In this document: positions 1 through 6,505 of the stretch, one piece after another | How the letters are laid out: every line of letters begins with the position of its first letter | Position numbering within the stretch: the stretch's first letter is position 1 | Origin: DRYM01 sp964564025 | GTDB lineage: Archaea; Thermoproteota; Thermoprotei_A; EX4484-217-1 | Reading direction: 5' to 3' | NCBI GenBank assembly: GCA_964564025.1 | Contig: CAZLZO010000057.1 | Span: 1 to 6,558, forward strand | DNA: 6,558 nucleotides | The notes under the pieces: generated by a model | Told to the model about the DNA's origin: nothing | Seen by the model: the letters and a program-made list of their open reading frames with translations, nothing else | The model's database searches: none | Position numbers and translations under genes: made by a program

Positions 1-198
1 GCTTTCAGTACGAATACTGTTAGGCAGGTTCTTTCCGAGGCTATTAGGGATTTAAAGAGCGAGTACGATAGGGGAGCTAACGTATTTATGCCTAAGGGAA
101 GCGATGTAGAGATAGTTTTAAGGCTTAGTGAAAGAGATCCGAGCATTTTAAAAGTTGTTTCATCTCTTGCTATAGCTTATGGTTGGGGTGGGAAGTGA
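1..198 (+). CDS. csa5: Csa5 / Cas11a small subunit, C-terminal part (5' end outside window)
   Basis: An open frame enters from the left edge and ends at TGA 196-198, giving the last 65 residues of a protein. The piece holds an amphipathic helix (about residues 5-20 of the fragment), a short strand-like segment with DVEIVLRL, and a C-terminal helix ending in AYGWGGK. No catalytic motif is visible. The identification rests mainly on position: in I-A loci csa5 lies directly before cas7 (csa2), and a small mostly helical protein fits that family. Csa5 is the small subunit of the I-A surveillance complex and is thought to line the crRNA-DNA hybrid or R-loop beside the Cas7 filament. The stop is one base before the preferred cas7 ATG, and the cas7 ribosome binding site lies within the last codons of this gene, so the two are probably translationally coupled. 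The coding frame is seen directly; the family name is inferred from context. Confidence 0.7.
   Translation, partial: AFSTNTVRQVLSEAIRDLKSEYDRGANVFMPKGSDVEIVLRLSERDPSILKVVSSLAIAYGWGGK
187..190 (+). promoter_or_regulatory. Shine-Dalgarno site of cas7 (decides the start)
   Basis: GGTG, inside a longer GGGGTGGG run, sits 9 bases before ATG 200 and matches the core of the archaeal consensus GGAGGTGAT. It lies downstream of the earlier in-frame ATG at 179, so it supports starting at 200 rather than 179. Confidence 0.6.
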
Positions 199-199
199 A

Positions 200-1234
200 A
201 TGGTTTTCATATCTATAGGTGCTCGTGTTGAAGTAAATGTAGAAGCATTAAACGCTGTAGAAACTGTAGGTAATGTTACTAAGCATAGGAGAGCACCAAT
301 AGTAGTACCTTTAGAGGGTGGATATAGGTTAGTCTACGTACCGGCTGTAAGCGGTGAAAGTATAGCTAACGCTTACCAGAGAAACCTAGTGAACGCAGCT
401 AAATTGGTCTATGAGAAAGATGGTTTAAAAGCCCCTCTAACACCGTGGGATGAAAGATACGAATTTGTTAAGTTCATGGATAAACAGCATTTGACGGGGA
501 AATTATTGGAAATAGTGGCGAGTAAAGAAGAGGATTTGGCTTTAAAGAAGCATATGTTCGAAAAAGAGGCAATAGTGGAATCTATAGTTGCAGATGTAGG
601 TGGTTTCCTATATGCGGAAGAGGAAATGCCTGTGAAGAGAACGTCGAGACTGCAGGTAGGCTATATGGTACCTGTTTTCGATGCTTTGGAGAATGTAGCT
701 ATTGAGGCTCAGTTCCATGCCAGACATGTGCCAAGCGAAACAGGGGCTAGAGGGAAAAAGCCAGCACAAATGATATACTATGTGGAAGTAGCTTCTGCAG
801 TTTACGGATTAACGGTGAATCTCGACACTAGTAGTGTAGGTAAGACCTCTCTGGTGAAGGTAGAGGATGCTGTAGATGCTGATGAGAGAAAGAGAAGAGT
901 GAAAGCAGCACTTTTAGCTCTTGCAGGGCTTTTTGCTGGTGAAGGGTTTGGCGCTAAACTTAGTCGGTTCTTGCCGATAAAGCGTGTAGTGTCTATGGTA
1001 GCTACGTTGTCTGATCCAATAGCGTTCGTTGTTTCGCCACCACAAATACCTGAGTATATTGTTGACACATGCAATAGAGTAAGTAGTGTAAAGAAAATAT
1101 TTGAGAACATGGGGTTAAAAGCTGAAATAGAAATTTTAGCATATGGTAAGGAACTACCTGAAATGGTGGAAAGAGCAGATAGTGTTGAGGAATTGCTGGC
1201 TAAGCTTATTGACAAGGTTATGAGAAAACTTTAA
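200..1234 (+). CDS. cas7: Cas7 (Csa2), type I-A crRNA-binding backbone subunit
   Basis: This is the repeated backbone subunit of the I-A surveillance complex, a RAMP/RRM-fold protein that coats the crRNA spacer. Seen in the 344-residue product: VNVEALN at 13-19 and HRRAP at 29-33 in the first strand-helix region; PAVSGESIANAYQ at 48-60, the typical DevR/Csa2 segment; KRTSRLQVGYMVP at 146-158; QFHARHVP at 171-178; and a glycine-rich stretch GEGFGAKLSRFLPIKRV at 247-263. These match the DevR/Csa2 family, whose members are about 320-350 residues long. The frame is open back to ATG 179, but the family normally begins just before the FIS-type strand and a GGTG site precedes ATG 200, so 200 is preferred. 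It follows csa5 by one base and precedes cas5a by 19 bases, as expected for partners in one complex. No truncation or frameshift is seen. Confidence 0.96.
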   Translation: MVFISIGARVEVNVEALNAVETVGNVTKHRRAPIVVPLEGGYRLVYVPAVSGESIANAYQRNLVNAAKLVYEKDGLKAPLTPWDERYEFVKFMDKQHLTGKLLEIVASKEEDLALKKHMFEKEAIVESIVADVGGFLYAEEEMPVKRTSRLQVGYMVPVFDALENVAIEAQFHARHVPSETGARGKKPAQMIYYVEVASAVYGLTVNLDTSSVGKTSLVKVEDAVDADERKRRVKAALLALAGLFAGEGFGAKLSRFLPIKRVVSMVATLSDPIAFVVSPPQIPEYIVDTCNRVSSVKKIFENMGLKAEIEILAYGKELPEMVERADSVEELLAKLIDKVMRKL

Positions 1235-1253
1235 GTTCAAGGTGTAGGCGGTA

Positions 1254-2018
1254 ATGTCAAACAATAATTTTTTCTTTTTGAAAATGGGGTTAGACCTGCA
1301 CTGGGGTTATGCTATTAGACGTACTCTTTACAGTAAGACAAGGGATAGTTACCTTTTACCACCTCCGACTACGATAATAGGGGCTTTGTCCTATGGTTAT
1401 GCTAGAATTCTTAATTTACCTGAGGAAATATATGGCGCGGAAAGTATTAGTACTGCTGAACGTTTAAGAAAGCATATCATGTCAGTTAATATCAAAGTTA
1501 ACGCGCCTTTACATCATTACTCCGACCTTAATAGGATTTGGTGGTTTAGGGTTAGAGAGAAGAAGACGAAATTCGATAGTATTGCTTTAGGGAAAGTGTA
1601 TACGTCGGTTCATAAAAGACCTTCGATAGAAACTATTCTACTGTTCAGGGGAAAGGTTAACGTTGAAGACTTAGTTAAGGCTGCTTACTCTATTCCTCGA
1701 TTAGGCTGTAAGGAAAGCATAATTTCTGTTAAATATGTTAAGTATGGGTATGCTAAACGATTAGACGTAGAAGAAGCTGAAACATCCTATTCTTTCTGGT
1801 ATGATTTAGTTAGAGAATTTAAGGGTAATGTGTACTTACAGCAAGTTATCGATTACAGGAAAACCCCTATTTCAAGATATGCTAGAGTCCCCCTAAGACT
1901 TCATGCCTACCCTTACGACTCTTTCTCTAAAACTCCTGTAAAAGTTACTGCTAAAATAGACTCCTCTAGGTCCGCATTCTACGATGTAGAAGGCGAGGTG
2001 ATTATAGTTGAGCTATGA
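1254..2018 (+). CDS. cas5a: Cas5a, crRNA 5'-handle binding subunit of type I-A complex
   Basis: Cas5 caps the 5' handle of the crRNA and joins the Cas7 backbone to the large subunit. The 254-residue product opens with a strand (FFFLKMGLDLHWG), followed by LLPPPTTIIGALSYGYAR at 34-51, the signature of the Cas5 N-terminal RAMP domain. IPRLGCKES at 147-155 fits the glycine-rich loop seen near the middle of Cas5 proteins. The length agrees with I-A Cas5. ATG 1254 is preceded by GGTG at 1241-1244, 9 bases upstream. In I-A systems Cas5a is not the crRNA-processing enzyme (Cas6 does that), and no catalytic motif is claimed here. Its last four codons overlap the TTG start of the next gene by 11 bases, and that gene's ribosome binding site lies within this coding region, pointing to coupled translation. 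Confidence 0.93.
   Translation: MSNNNFFFLKMGLDLHWGYAIRRTLYSKTRDSYLLPPPTTIIGALSYGYARILNLPEEIYGAESISTAERLRKHIMSVNIKVNAPLHHYSDLNRIWWFRVREKKTKFDSIALGKVYTSVHKRPSIETILLFRGKVNVEDLVKAAYSIPRLGCKESIISVKYVKYGYAKRLDVEEAETSYSFWYDLVREFKGNVYLQQVIDYRKTPISRYARVPLRLHAYPYDSFSKTPVKVTAKIDSSRSAFYDVEGEVIIVEL
1995..2002 (+). promoter_or_regulatory. Strong Shine-Dalgarno site of cas8a
   Basis: GAGGTGAT is an eight-base match to the archaeal consensus GGAGGTGAT. It ends 5 bases before the TTG at 2008 and lies inside the end of cas5a. It is the best ribosome binding site in the window and is the main reason to accept a TTG start. Confidence 0.8.
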
Positions 2019-3279
2019 TTTAATAATCAAATTACCCCTTGAAGGATCGCTTATTAGAGAATTAACGGTATCAGCTATAGCGGCAATATATAGAAACGCT
2101 GAAAAACTGCTGCGATCTGAAGAATACTCTTTAAAATATAATGAAGAGTATGTTATTTTATCGTTAGAGAATCTGTACTCGTGGAACCAAGTACTTTACA
2201 CCACCTTGAGGAGTTCTGTTTCAACGTTAAAAATAAAAAGTACTGTTCTGCGAGCTCCTAAACTCCATGTAAACGATTTGAACTATGTTTTTAAGAAATT
2301 TAATGCTTTCATGGCTAGTGGTAGCACGTATATTGATGGTTTTCTAAAAGCTCTTACAGTACATGGTCCCAACGTATTCAATTACGATACTGTGAAAACA
2401 CATTATAGTGTTATTGAATTCAAAAAGGGTATGCTAGTTTACGGTATTGGCAAAACCTATCCGCTAGTTCAAATATTCAAAGTAGAGCTTTATGAAACAG
2501 CAACAGATTTTCATAGACCATCAACTGTGCCCTTCAAAACCAAGCTCTCGCTACCCTGGTATATTCTTTTAGGTATAGGGTTTGCCATTTCCTATGCTGG
2601 AATGTTTGGTAACCAGGTATTATTCATAACACCTTCGGAAGAGGTCTTAGAAACACCGCCAGAAGTAAGAGATGCACTTGCTTTAACCCTTGGTGCTACG
2701 TTTTCTAGGAGAATAGCAGACCCTATCATACCATATCAACTATATTTAGCGTTAACGCTGCCTGAAATGGTGCAGTCTCGAATCTTAGTTAAACACATTA
2801 AGGAAAATTATAGTGCAGGCAGGGAATTGCTTGAAGGACTGTATAGTTTCCTTCTTGGAGACCATGAATATGAGGAGTTTGAGAAGAAAAGTGTTGAAGG
2901 CAGCGTGCCTAAGATTAACATACATAGGATCACTATCGGTAGAGCATATACTTCAGTAGAGAGAGCAAGTATTGACTTATCCTACTTGGCAAAATTTGCT
3001 TACATACTTGAACATTACGCGGAAAAAGAGAAGTCACCAAAATGTAGGGAGATACTAAGGGATAAGATAGTAGCTCGAGGTATTGGAGGTATAGATCCTA
3101 AAATAATGAATGTTCTCACATTACTTTATGAAACAATACATGGAGCTAAAGATCCCAGGTATGTACTTTACTATTTATTGAGGACAATAAGCGATAGAGG
3201 TATTCAAATAGATAAGGGATGTGTTTCAGCGCTAATAAAAACCCTAGAGGATACGTGCGGGTTCAAAGTCTATGAGTAG
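2008..3279 (+). CDS. cas8a: Probable Cas8a, large subunit of type I-A complex
   Basis: A 423-residue protein without a motif I can match with confidence. In I-A complexes the large subunit Cas8a recognises the PAM and helps open target DNA. Size and position between cas5a and cas3' fit that role, and no other gene in the window could supply it. Visible features are a mixed N-terminal half, a hydrophobic glycine-rich segment at about 182-207 (LPWYILLGIGFAISYAGMFG) that looks more like a buried helix than a membrane anchor, and a largely helical, charged C-terminal half from about 215. Cysteines occur only late (346, 405, 417), so no zinc-finger cluster is seen. The TTG start follows a near-perfect GAGGTGAT site, and the first residues YDLIIKLPLEG look like a real strand. 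The gene overlaps cas5a by 11 bases and cas3' by 8. It could be a Cas8a2/Csa4-type or another Cas8a variant; the subfamily is unresolved. Confidence 0.72.
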   Translation: MSYDLIIKLPLEGSLIRELTVSAIAAIYRNAEKLLRSEEYSLKYNEEYVILSLENLYSWNQVLYTTLRSSVSTLKIKSTVLRAPKLHVNDLNYVFKKFNAFMASGSTYIDGFLKALTVHGPNVFNYDTVKTHYSVIEFKKGMLVYGIGKTYPLVQIFKVELYETATDFHRPSTVPFKTKLSLPWYILLGIGFAISYAGMFGNQVLFITPSEEVLETPPEVRDALALTLGATFSRRIADPIIPYQLYLALTLPEMVQSRILVKHIKENYSAGRELLEGLYSFLLGDHEYEEFEKKSVEGSVPKINIHRITIGRAYTSVERASIDLSYLAKFAYILEHYAEKEKSPKCREILRDKIVARGIGGIDPKIMNVLTLLYETIHGAKDPRYVLYYLLRTISDRGIQIDKGCVSALIKTLEDTCGFKVYE

Positions 3280-4999
3280 TAATGTTCTTTTAAAAACATA
3301 TGTGGAACTAGTAGAAAGCGGTTTTTTTGGAAATAGAGAACCTAGGGAGTTTATTAAGTATGCTCTGAACTTAATTGAGAAAGGTATTAAGGAGAGACAT
3401 GGTATTTTGCTATTAGCTCCTCCAGGAATAGGTAAGTCCTCCATACCATCTATTATTGCTTTTGCAAATCAGGAATATTACAGGTTAGGTATTTTACGTG
3501 TATTGCACATATTACCTTTAAGAAGTATAATAAGTGATGTCTATAGGAGATTCGGTTTTGGTTTGGAAAGAATAGGAGCAAACGTCATTAACCCTATATG
3601 TAGACAATATAGTTTAATTCATGAATCACCATTTCTGCAGTCCCTGTATACAGTACTTACCTTTGATATGTACGTTTACAATTTCTTCAAATTACCAATA
3701 GAGGAGCTGTGGAAAATCGAGAGGGAACTATCATATGGACACTATGAGTTACCGCGTTCGGGAATATATTCGGCCTTGAACTTTTTTGACGAATCACATT
3801 TAATGCTTGAAAGTCTAGATATTGGTGCTGCTGCTTTACGAACAATACTGTACCATTTACAGAGGACTGAAACAACATATGTTCTCTCTACTGCTACACT
3901 TTCAGAAAACATCGAAAAATCTCTGGAAAAACTTTTAGGTGAAGACAAAGTAGTTACTGTGAATTATATTACATTCATAAAGGAAAAAGGTCCTGACGAT
4001 TTTTACGAAAATGAAATGGAGAAGAAAATAGTGCCATATAGTAAGAAACCTGTTAAAGTAGAGAACATTAGTAAACTTGTTAGTTTGATAGAGGAATTTT
4101 CAAGTAATCATTCTAAGTTCTTACTTGTAGTAAATACTGTAGAGAGAGCTGTTAAAGCATATAAAGCTTTAATTAGCAAAAAACCGCTTCTTTTGCACTC
4201 AAGGTTTACGTTGAAGGATAGGGTAGCGAAACTTAAGCTCCTAGGGGAAAGTAAGATAACCGTCTCAACACAGGTTATAGAGGCTGGTGTTGATGAGTCA
4301 TTTGATGCTGTGCTTACAGAGTTAGCGCCAATATCAAACCTTATACAGAGATTTGGCAGACTGGCTAGAGGAGATGTAGAATATGGTGAATGGGGGATTT
4401 TCTTCGATAATGAAAGTCTTCAAGGAAATGGCATATATGATCCTAAGCTCGTACATAGGACATTAAATGAACTATTAAATGTAGAAAAAGAAATACATTG
4501 GCACTTACCCGTAATCATAGATGGAAGAGGAAAATACTGTGGTTACCTTAAACTCCTAGACAACGTATGGTCTGCGGCAAAAGATTTAGTGTCCATAGAC
4601 CGAAGCTTCTTATCCATATTGGAAACGTTTTTCATAAGTTCAAAGGATGTAATGAAATATCTTGAGAGACTAGGTTCTTTCGTAAGAGAAGATGTACTCT
4701 GTACACTATATATTGGAGAACCTCCTGAAGACTATTGGAAGTATGTTGAATCGTTAGATAGTAGGGCCATATTTATGGGGTTTAGCGAGGCAATAAGCTA
4801 CGCAAGGAAGGTTTTAGAAAAAGGTTTCGAAGTACGTTTAGCTAAGTACGTTAAGGAAGATAGAGTAGAAGTTGAAAGCTGGAATAAAATGCCTAGTAAA
4901 GAGCTCAAACGGAAAATGCTAAGGAGGGAAATATTAGCTATAGTTATTCCTTCTGAGCTATATGATGGAGGGGTTTATGGTGTTGGGCTTAAGCGATAA
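3272..4999 (+). CDS. cas3': Cas3', CRISPR-associated DExH helicase (stand-alone)
   Basis: This superfamily 2 helicase is the ATP-driven unwinding half of the I-A interference machinery. The motifs appear in order in the 575-residue product: Walker A APPGIGKS at 49-56; motif Ia around HILPLRSIISDVYRR at 79-93; motif Ic around VLTFDMYVYNFFKL at 128-141; Walker B/motif II DESH at 173-176; motif III STATLS at 206-211; a motif IV region KFLLVVNTVERA at 282-293; motif V TQVIEAGVD at 333-341; motif VI QRFGRLAR at 359-366. All key ATPase residues (K55, D173, E174, R360, R363) are present, so it should be active. There is no N-terminal HD domain; the nuclease is the next gene, as usual for I-A. The start overlaps the end of cas8a by 8 bases and has only a weak ribosome binding site, suggesting re-initiation after cas8a. 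Residues after about 380 form the accessory C-terminal region. Confidence 0.95.
   Translation: MSSNVLLKTYVELVESGFFGNREPREFIKYALNLIEKGIKERHGILLLAPPGIGKSSIPSIIAFANQEYYRLGILRVLHILPLRSIISDVYRRFGFGLERIGANVINPICRQYSLIHESPFLQSLYTVLTFDMYVYNFFKLPIEELWKIERELSYGHYELPRSGIYSALNFFDESHLMLESLDIGAAALRTILYHLQRTETTYVLSTATLSENIEKSLEKLLGEDKVVTVNYITFIKEKGPDDFYENEMEKKIVPYSKKPVKVENISKLVSLIEEFSSNHSKFLLVVNTVERAVKAYKALISKKPLLLHSRFTLKDRVAKLKLLGESKITVSTQVIEAGVDESFDAVLTELAPISNLIQRFGRLARGDVEYGEWGIFFDNESLQGNGIYDPKLVHRTLNELLNVEKEIHWHLPVIIDGRGKYCGYLKLLDNVWSAAKDLVSIDRSFLSILETFFISSKDVMKYLERLGSFVREDVLCTLYIGEPPEDYWKYVESLDSRAIFMGFSEAISYARKVLEKGFEVRLAKYVKEDRVEVESWNKMPSKELKRKMLRREILAIVIPSELYDGGVYGVGLKR
4967..4971 (+). promoter_or_regulatory. 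Shine-Dalgarno site of cas3'' (decides the start)
   Basis: GGAGG, continuing as GGAGGGG, ends 5 bases before ATG 4977. The earlier in-frame ATGs at 4962 and 4965 have no such site at a suitable distance, so 4977 is the better start. GTG 4980 and TTG 4983 remain possible. Confidence 0.6.
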
Positions 5000-5840
5000 C
5001 TACCTAATAGCTGGATGCAACATTAATAGGGAAACAAATAAACCTGAATGCTACGAGAGTATGGAGCAACACATGAAGTCTATGAAAATAGTTTTAGATA
5101 CACTATTTAGTAGCTACATGGAATTCGTAGATGAAGAAGCAAAAAAACTTTGCATAAAACCTAAGTGTCACGTTGTTTACGCTGTAGCTGCTCTTCACGA
5201 TCTTGGGAAAATACTTCCAATGTATCAGAAGCAACTAAGAGAGAAATGTACAGCACCGTATCATGAGGTGTTTTCTGCAATATTAATGTTCTCCGTTAAA
5301 GGTGTATGGTTAAGGGAAAGTGAAATAATAGTTTATATGTTACCTGTAATAATGCACCACCATGCAATGCGTTCTCTTAAGGATTTAATAGGCGAATACT
5401 ATACTAAAGTAGTAAATCCGATCAAGAAAATAAATAAGGTGCCTACGGAATACATTAGCGAATTTTCAGATATTGTAGAGAAGGTGTTTGGTCTTAAAAT
5501 AGAGATTCCCGAGTTAAATGGAAGGATTATTGAAGAGAATTGCGAAAAACTACTAAAAATTCTTAAAAATGCTATGAAGCTTCAAGAGGGACAATATTTT
5601 AAACATGAACTTTATCTCTTCATGCTAAAAGTCTATAGGTTAACTGGTTTAATACTATACCCTCTTACAATTGCAGACTATGTTGCAGCAGCAGTTAATA
5701 GGGCTTGTAAAAACCTGACCATGGATGAAATATTAAGGATAAGTTACAAAAATTCAATGGTTAGAGATGCATTAAAATATAGTATACAGCAATTAACCTT
5801 TAGGAGAATCTACAGCAAGCTGTTAACTAGAAACTTCTGA
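4977..5840 (+). CDS. cas3'': Cas3'', HD-domain nuclease (stand-alone)
   Basis: This metal-dependent HD nuclease degrades target DNA with Cas3'. In the 287-residue product counted from ATG 4977, the HD metal ligands appear in order: H32 in ESMEQH; H74-D75 followed by LGK in ALHDLGK; H96 in APYHEVFSA; H127-H129 in IMHHHAMR; and D234 in TIADYVAAAVNR. The full ligand set suggests an active enzyme. The length fits stand-alone I-A Cas3'', which is a little longer than a bare HD domain. The frame also opens at 4962 (292 residues), but the ribosome binding site at 4967 favours 4977. It overlaps the end of cas3' by 23 bases. The N-terminal part has several cysteines (14, 25, 59, 64, 91), more than the other proteins here, which might form disulfides or bind metal; this is speculation. 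The stop is 12 bases before csa3. Confidence 0.93.
   Translation: MVLGLSDNYLIAGCNINRETNKPECYESMEQHMKSMKIVLDTLFSSYMEFVDEEAKKLCIKPKCHVVYAVAALHDLGKILPMYQKQLREKCTAPYHEVFSAILMFSVKGVWLRESEIIVYMLPVIMHHHAMRSLKDLIGEYYTKVVNPIKKINKVPTEYISEFSDIVEKVFGLKIEIPELNGRIIEENCEKLLKILKNAMKLQEGQYFKHELYLFMLKVYRLTGLILYPLTIADYVAAAVNRACKNLTMDEILRISYKNSMVRDALKYSIQQLTFRRIYSKLLTRNF
5772..5781 (+). promoter_or_regulatory. Possible TATA-like element for csa3 (weak)
   Basis: TTAAAATATA lies inside the end of cas3'', about 71 bases before the csa3 ATG. An archaeal TATA box here would place a transcription start near 5805-5810 with a leader of roughly 45 bases. There is no clear purine-rich BRE just upstream, and AT-rich decamers are common in this coding DNA, so it may well be chance. 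Confidence 0.15.
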
Positions 5841-5852
5841 GAGGATTTCAGA

Positions 5853-6473
5853 ATGAGAGTTTTAGTAGCGACCTTAGGTTTTGATGAAAAATTCGCTATA
5901 AGAGCGCTTATGAGACATTCGGATGAAATCAGGAAAGTAGTGGTTGTGGTAGCTGAACCTGTCGAAGAGAGGGCAGCAAAGGCGTTGGGTGAAGTTGAAA
6001 AATTCATTAAGTTATATTTAGAGGGCAAATCTGTTGAAGTTATTAAAGTAGATCCAAGTAGCGTATACGATGCTATAGTTAAATTGAAAAACATATTTTC
6101 AGCATATGAGGAATACATAGTAAATATTAGTGGAGGTATGAGAGCGCTTATTGTAGAGCTTCTCATAGCGTTTACTCTATCTAGGGCTAGAGGCATAATT
6201 GAAATAGAACTTGAGAACTTTAGAGGATTAATATCGTTACCTCCAGAGATGTTTATGCTTCCTCCTTTAAGTAGTGAGGAGTACAAAATTTTAAGAGAAA
6301 TAGTTAGTAGGGGAAGGGTTTCGCCTAGGGAACTTATAAAAGCATTAGATATTCCTAGGTCAACATTTTATAAGTACATGAGAAACCTTGTATCGAAAAA
6401 ACTAGTGATTACAAGGAAAGAAGACAAGAGAACAGTATATGAAGCAACGAAAATAGCTAGAATCATGGTTTAA
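5853..6473 (+). CDS. csa3: Csa3, CARF-domain winged-helix transcriptional regulator
   Basis: The 206-residue product has two parts. Residues 1 to about 130 form a Rossmann-like CARF domain: first strand and loop VLVATLGFDEKF at 3-14, and the ligand-pocket motif NISGGMRAL at 91-99. Residues about 140-206 form a MarR-like winged helix: the helix-turn-helix covers about 157-182 (SPRELIKALDIPRSTFYKYMRNL) and the wing includes VITRKEDKRTVYEATK. Csa3 proteins bind DNA as dimers. Known members either activate adaptation genes and CRISPR transcription (Csa3a) or repress I-A interference genes (Csa3b), and CARF domains bind cyclic oligoadenylates such as cA4. Which type this is cannot be decided here. 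GAGG at 5841-5844 lies 8 bases before ATG 5853. The gene follows cas3'' by 12 bases and is probably co-transcribed with it, which would make feedback on its own operon possible. Confidence 0.93.
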   Translation: MRVLVATLGFDEKFAIRALMRHSDEIRKVVVVVAEPVEERAAKALGEVEKFIKLYLEGKSVEVIKVDPSSVYDAIVKLKNIFSAYEEYIVNISGGMRALIVELLIAFTLSRARGIIEIELENFRGLISLPPEMFMLPPLSSEEYKILREIVSRGRVSPRELIKALDIPRSTFYKYMRNLVSKKLVITRKEDKRTVYEATKIARIMV

Positions 6474-6490
6474 ATAGTGGGTTAGTAGAG

Positions 6491-6497
6491 AGAGGTG
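6491..6497 (+). promoter_or_regulatory. Shine-Dalgarno site for the gene entering at the right edge
   Basis: AGAGGTG lies in the short gap after csa3 and ends 8 bases before TTG 6506. It matches the core of the archaeal consensus and resembles the strong site of cas8a, which also serves a TTG start. It is the main support for a gene beginning here. Confidence 0.45.
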
Positions 6498-6505
6498 TTT
6501 GGTTT

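Noticed and set aside
802..1215. 137-residue open frame on the - strand
   Set aside because: It lies wholly inside cas7 in antisense, is serine-, threonine- and alanine-rich as expected for a shadow frame, and has no recognisable motif.
2551..2628. Hydrophobic segment of Cas8a as a transmembrane helix
   Set aside because: It has aromatic and glycine residues typical of a buried core helix, and the protein belongs to a cytoplasmic complex; a membrane anchor would not fit.
3244..3948. Three short - strand open frames (3244-3444, 3687-3878, 3742-3948)
   Set aside because: They are antisense to the cas8a end and the cas3' helicase domain, are each under 70 residues, and show no motif.
5810..6286. 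158-residue open frame on the - strand across the end of cas3'' and most of csa3
   Set aside because: It is antisense to well-supported genes, low in complexity (serine- and isoleucine-rich), and matches no family I know.
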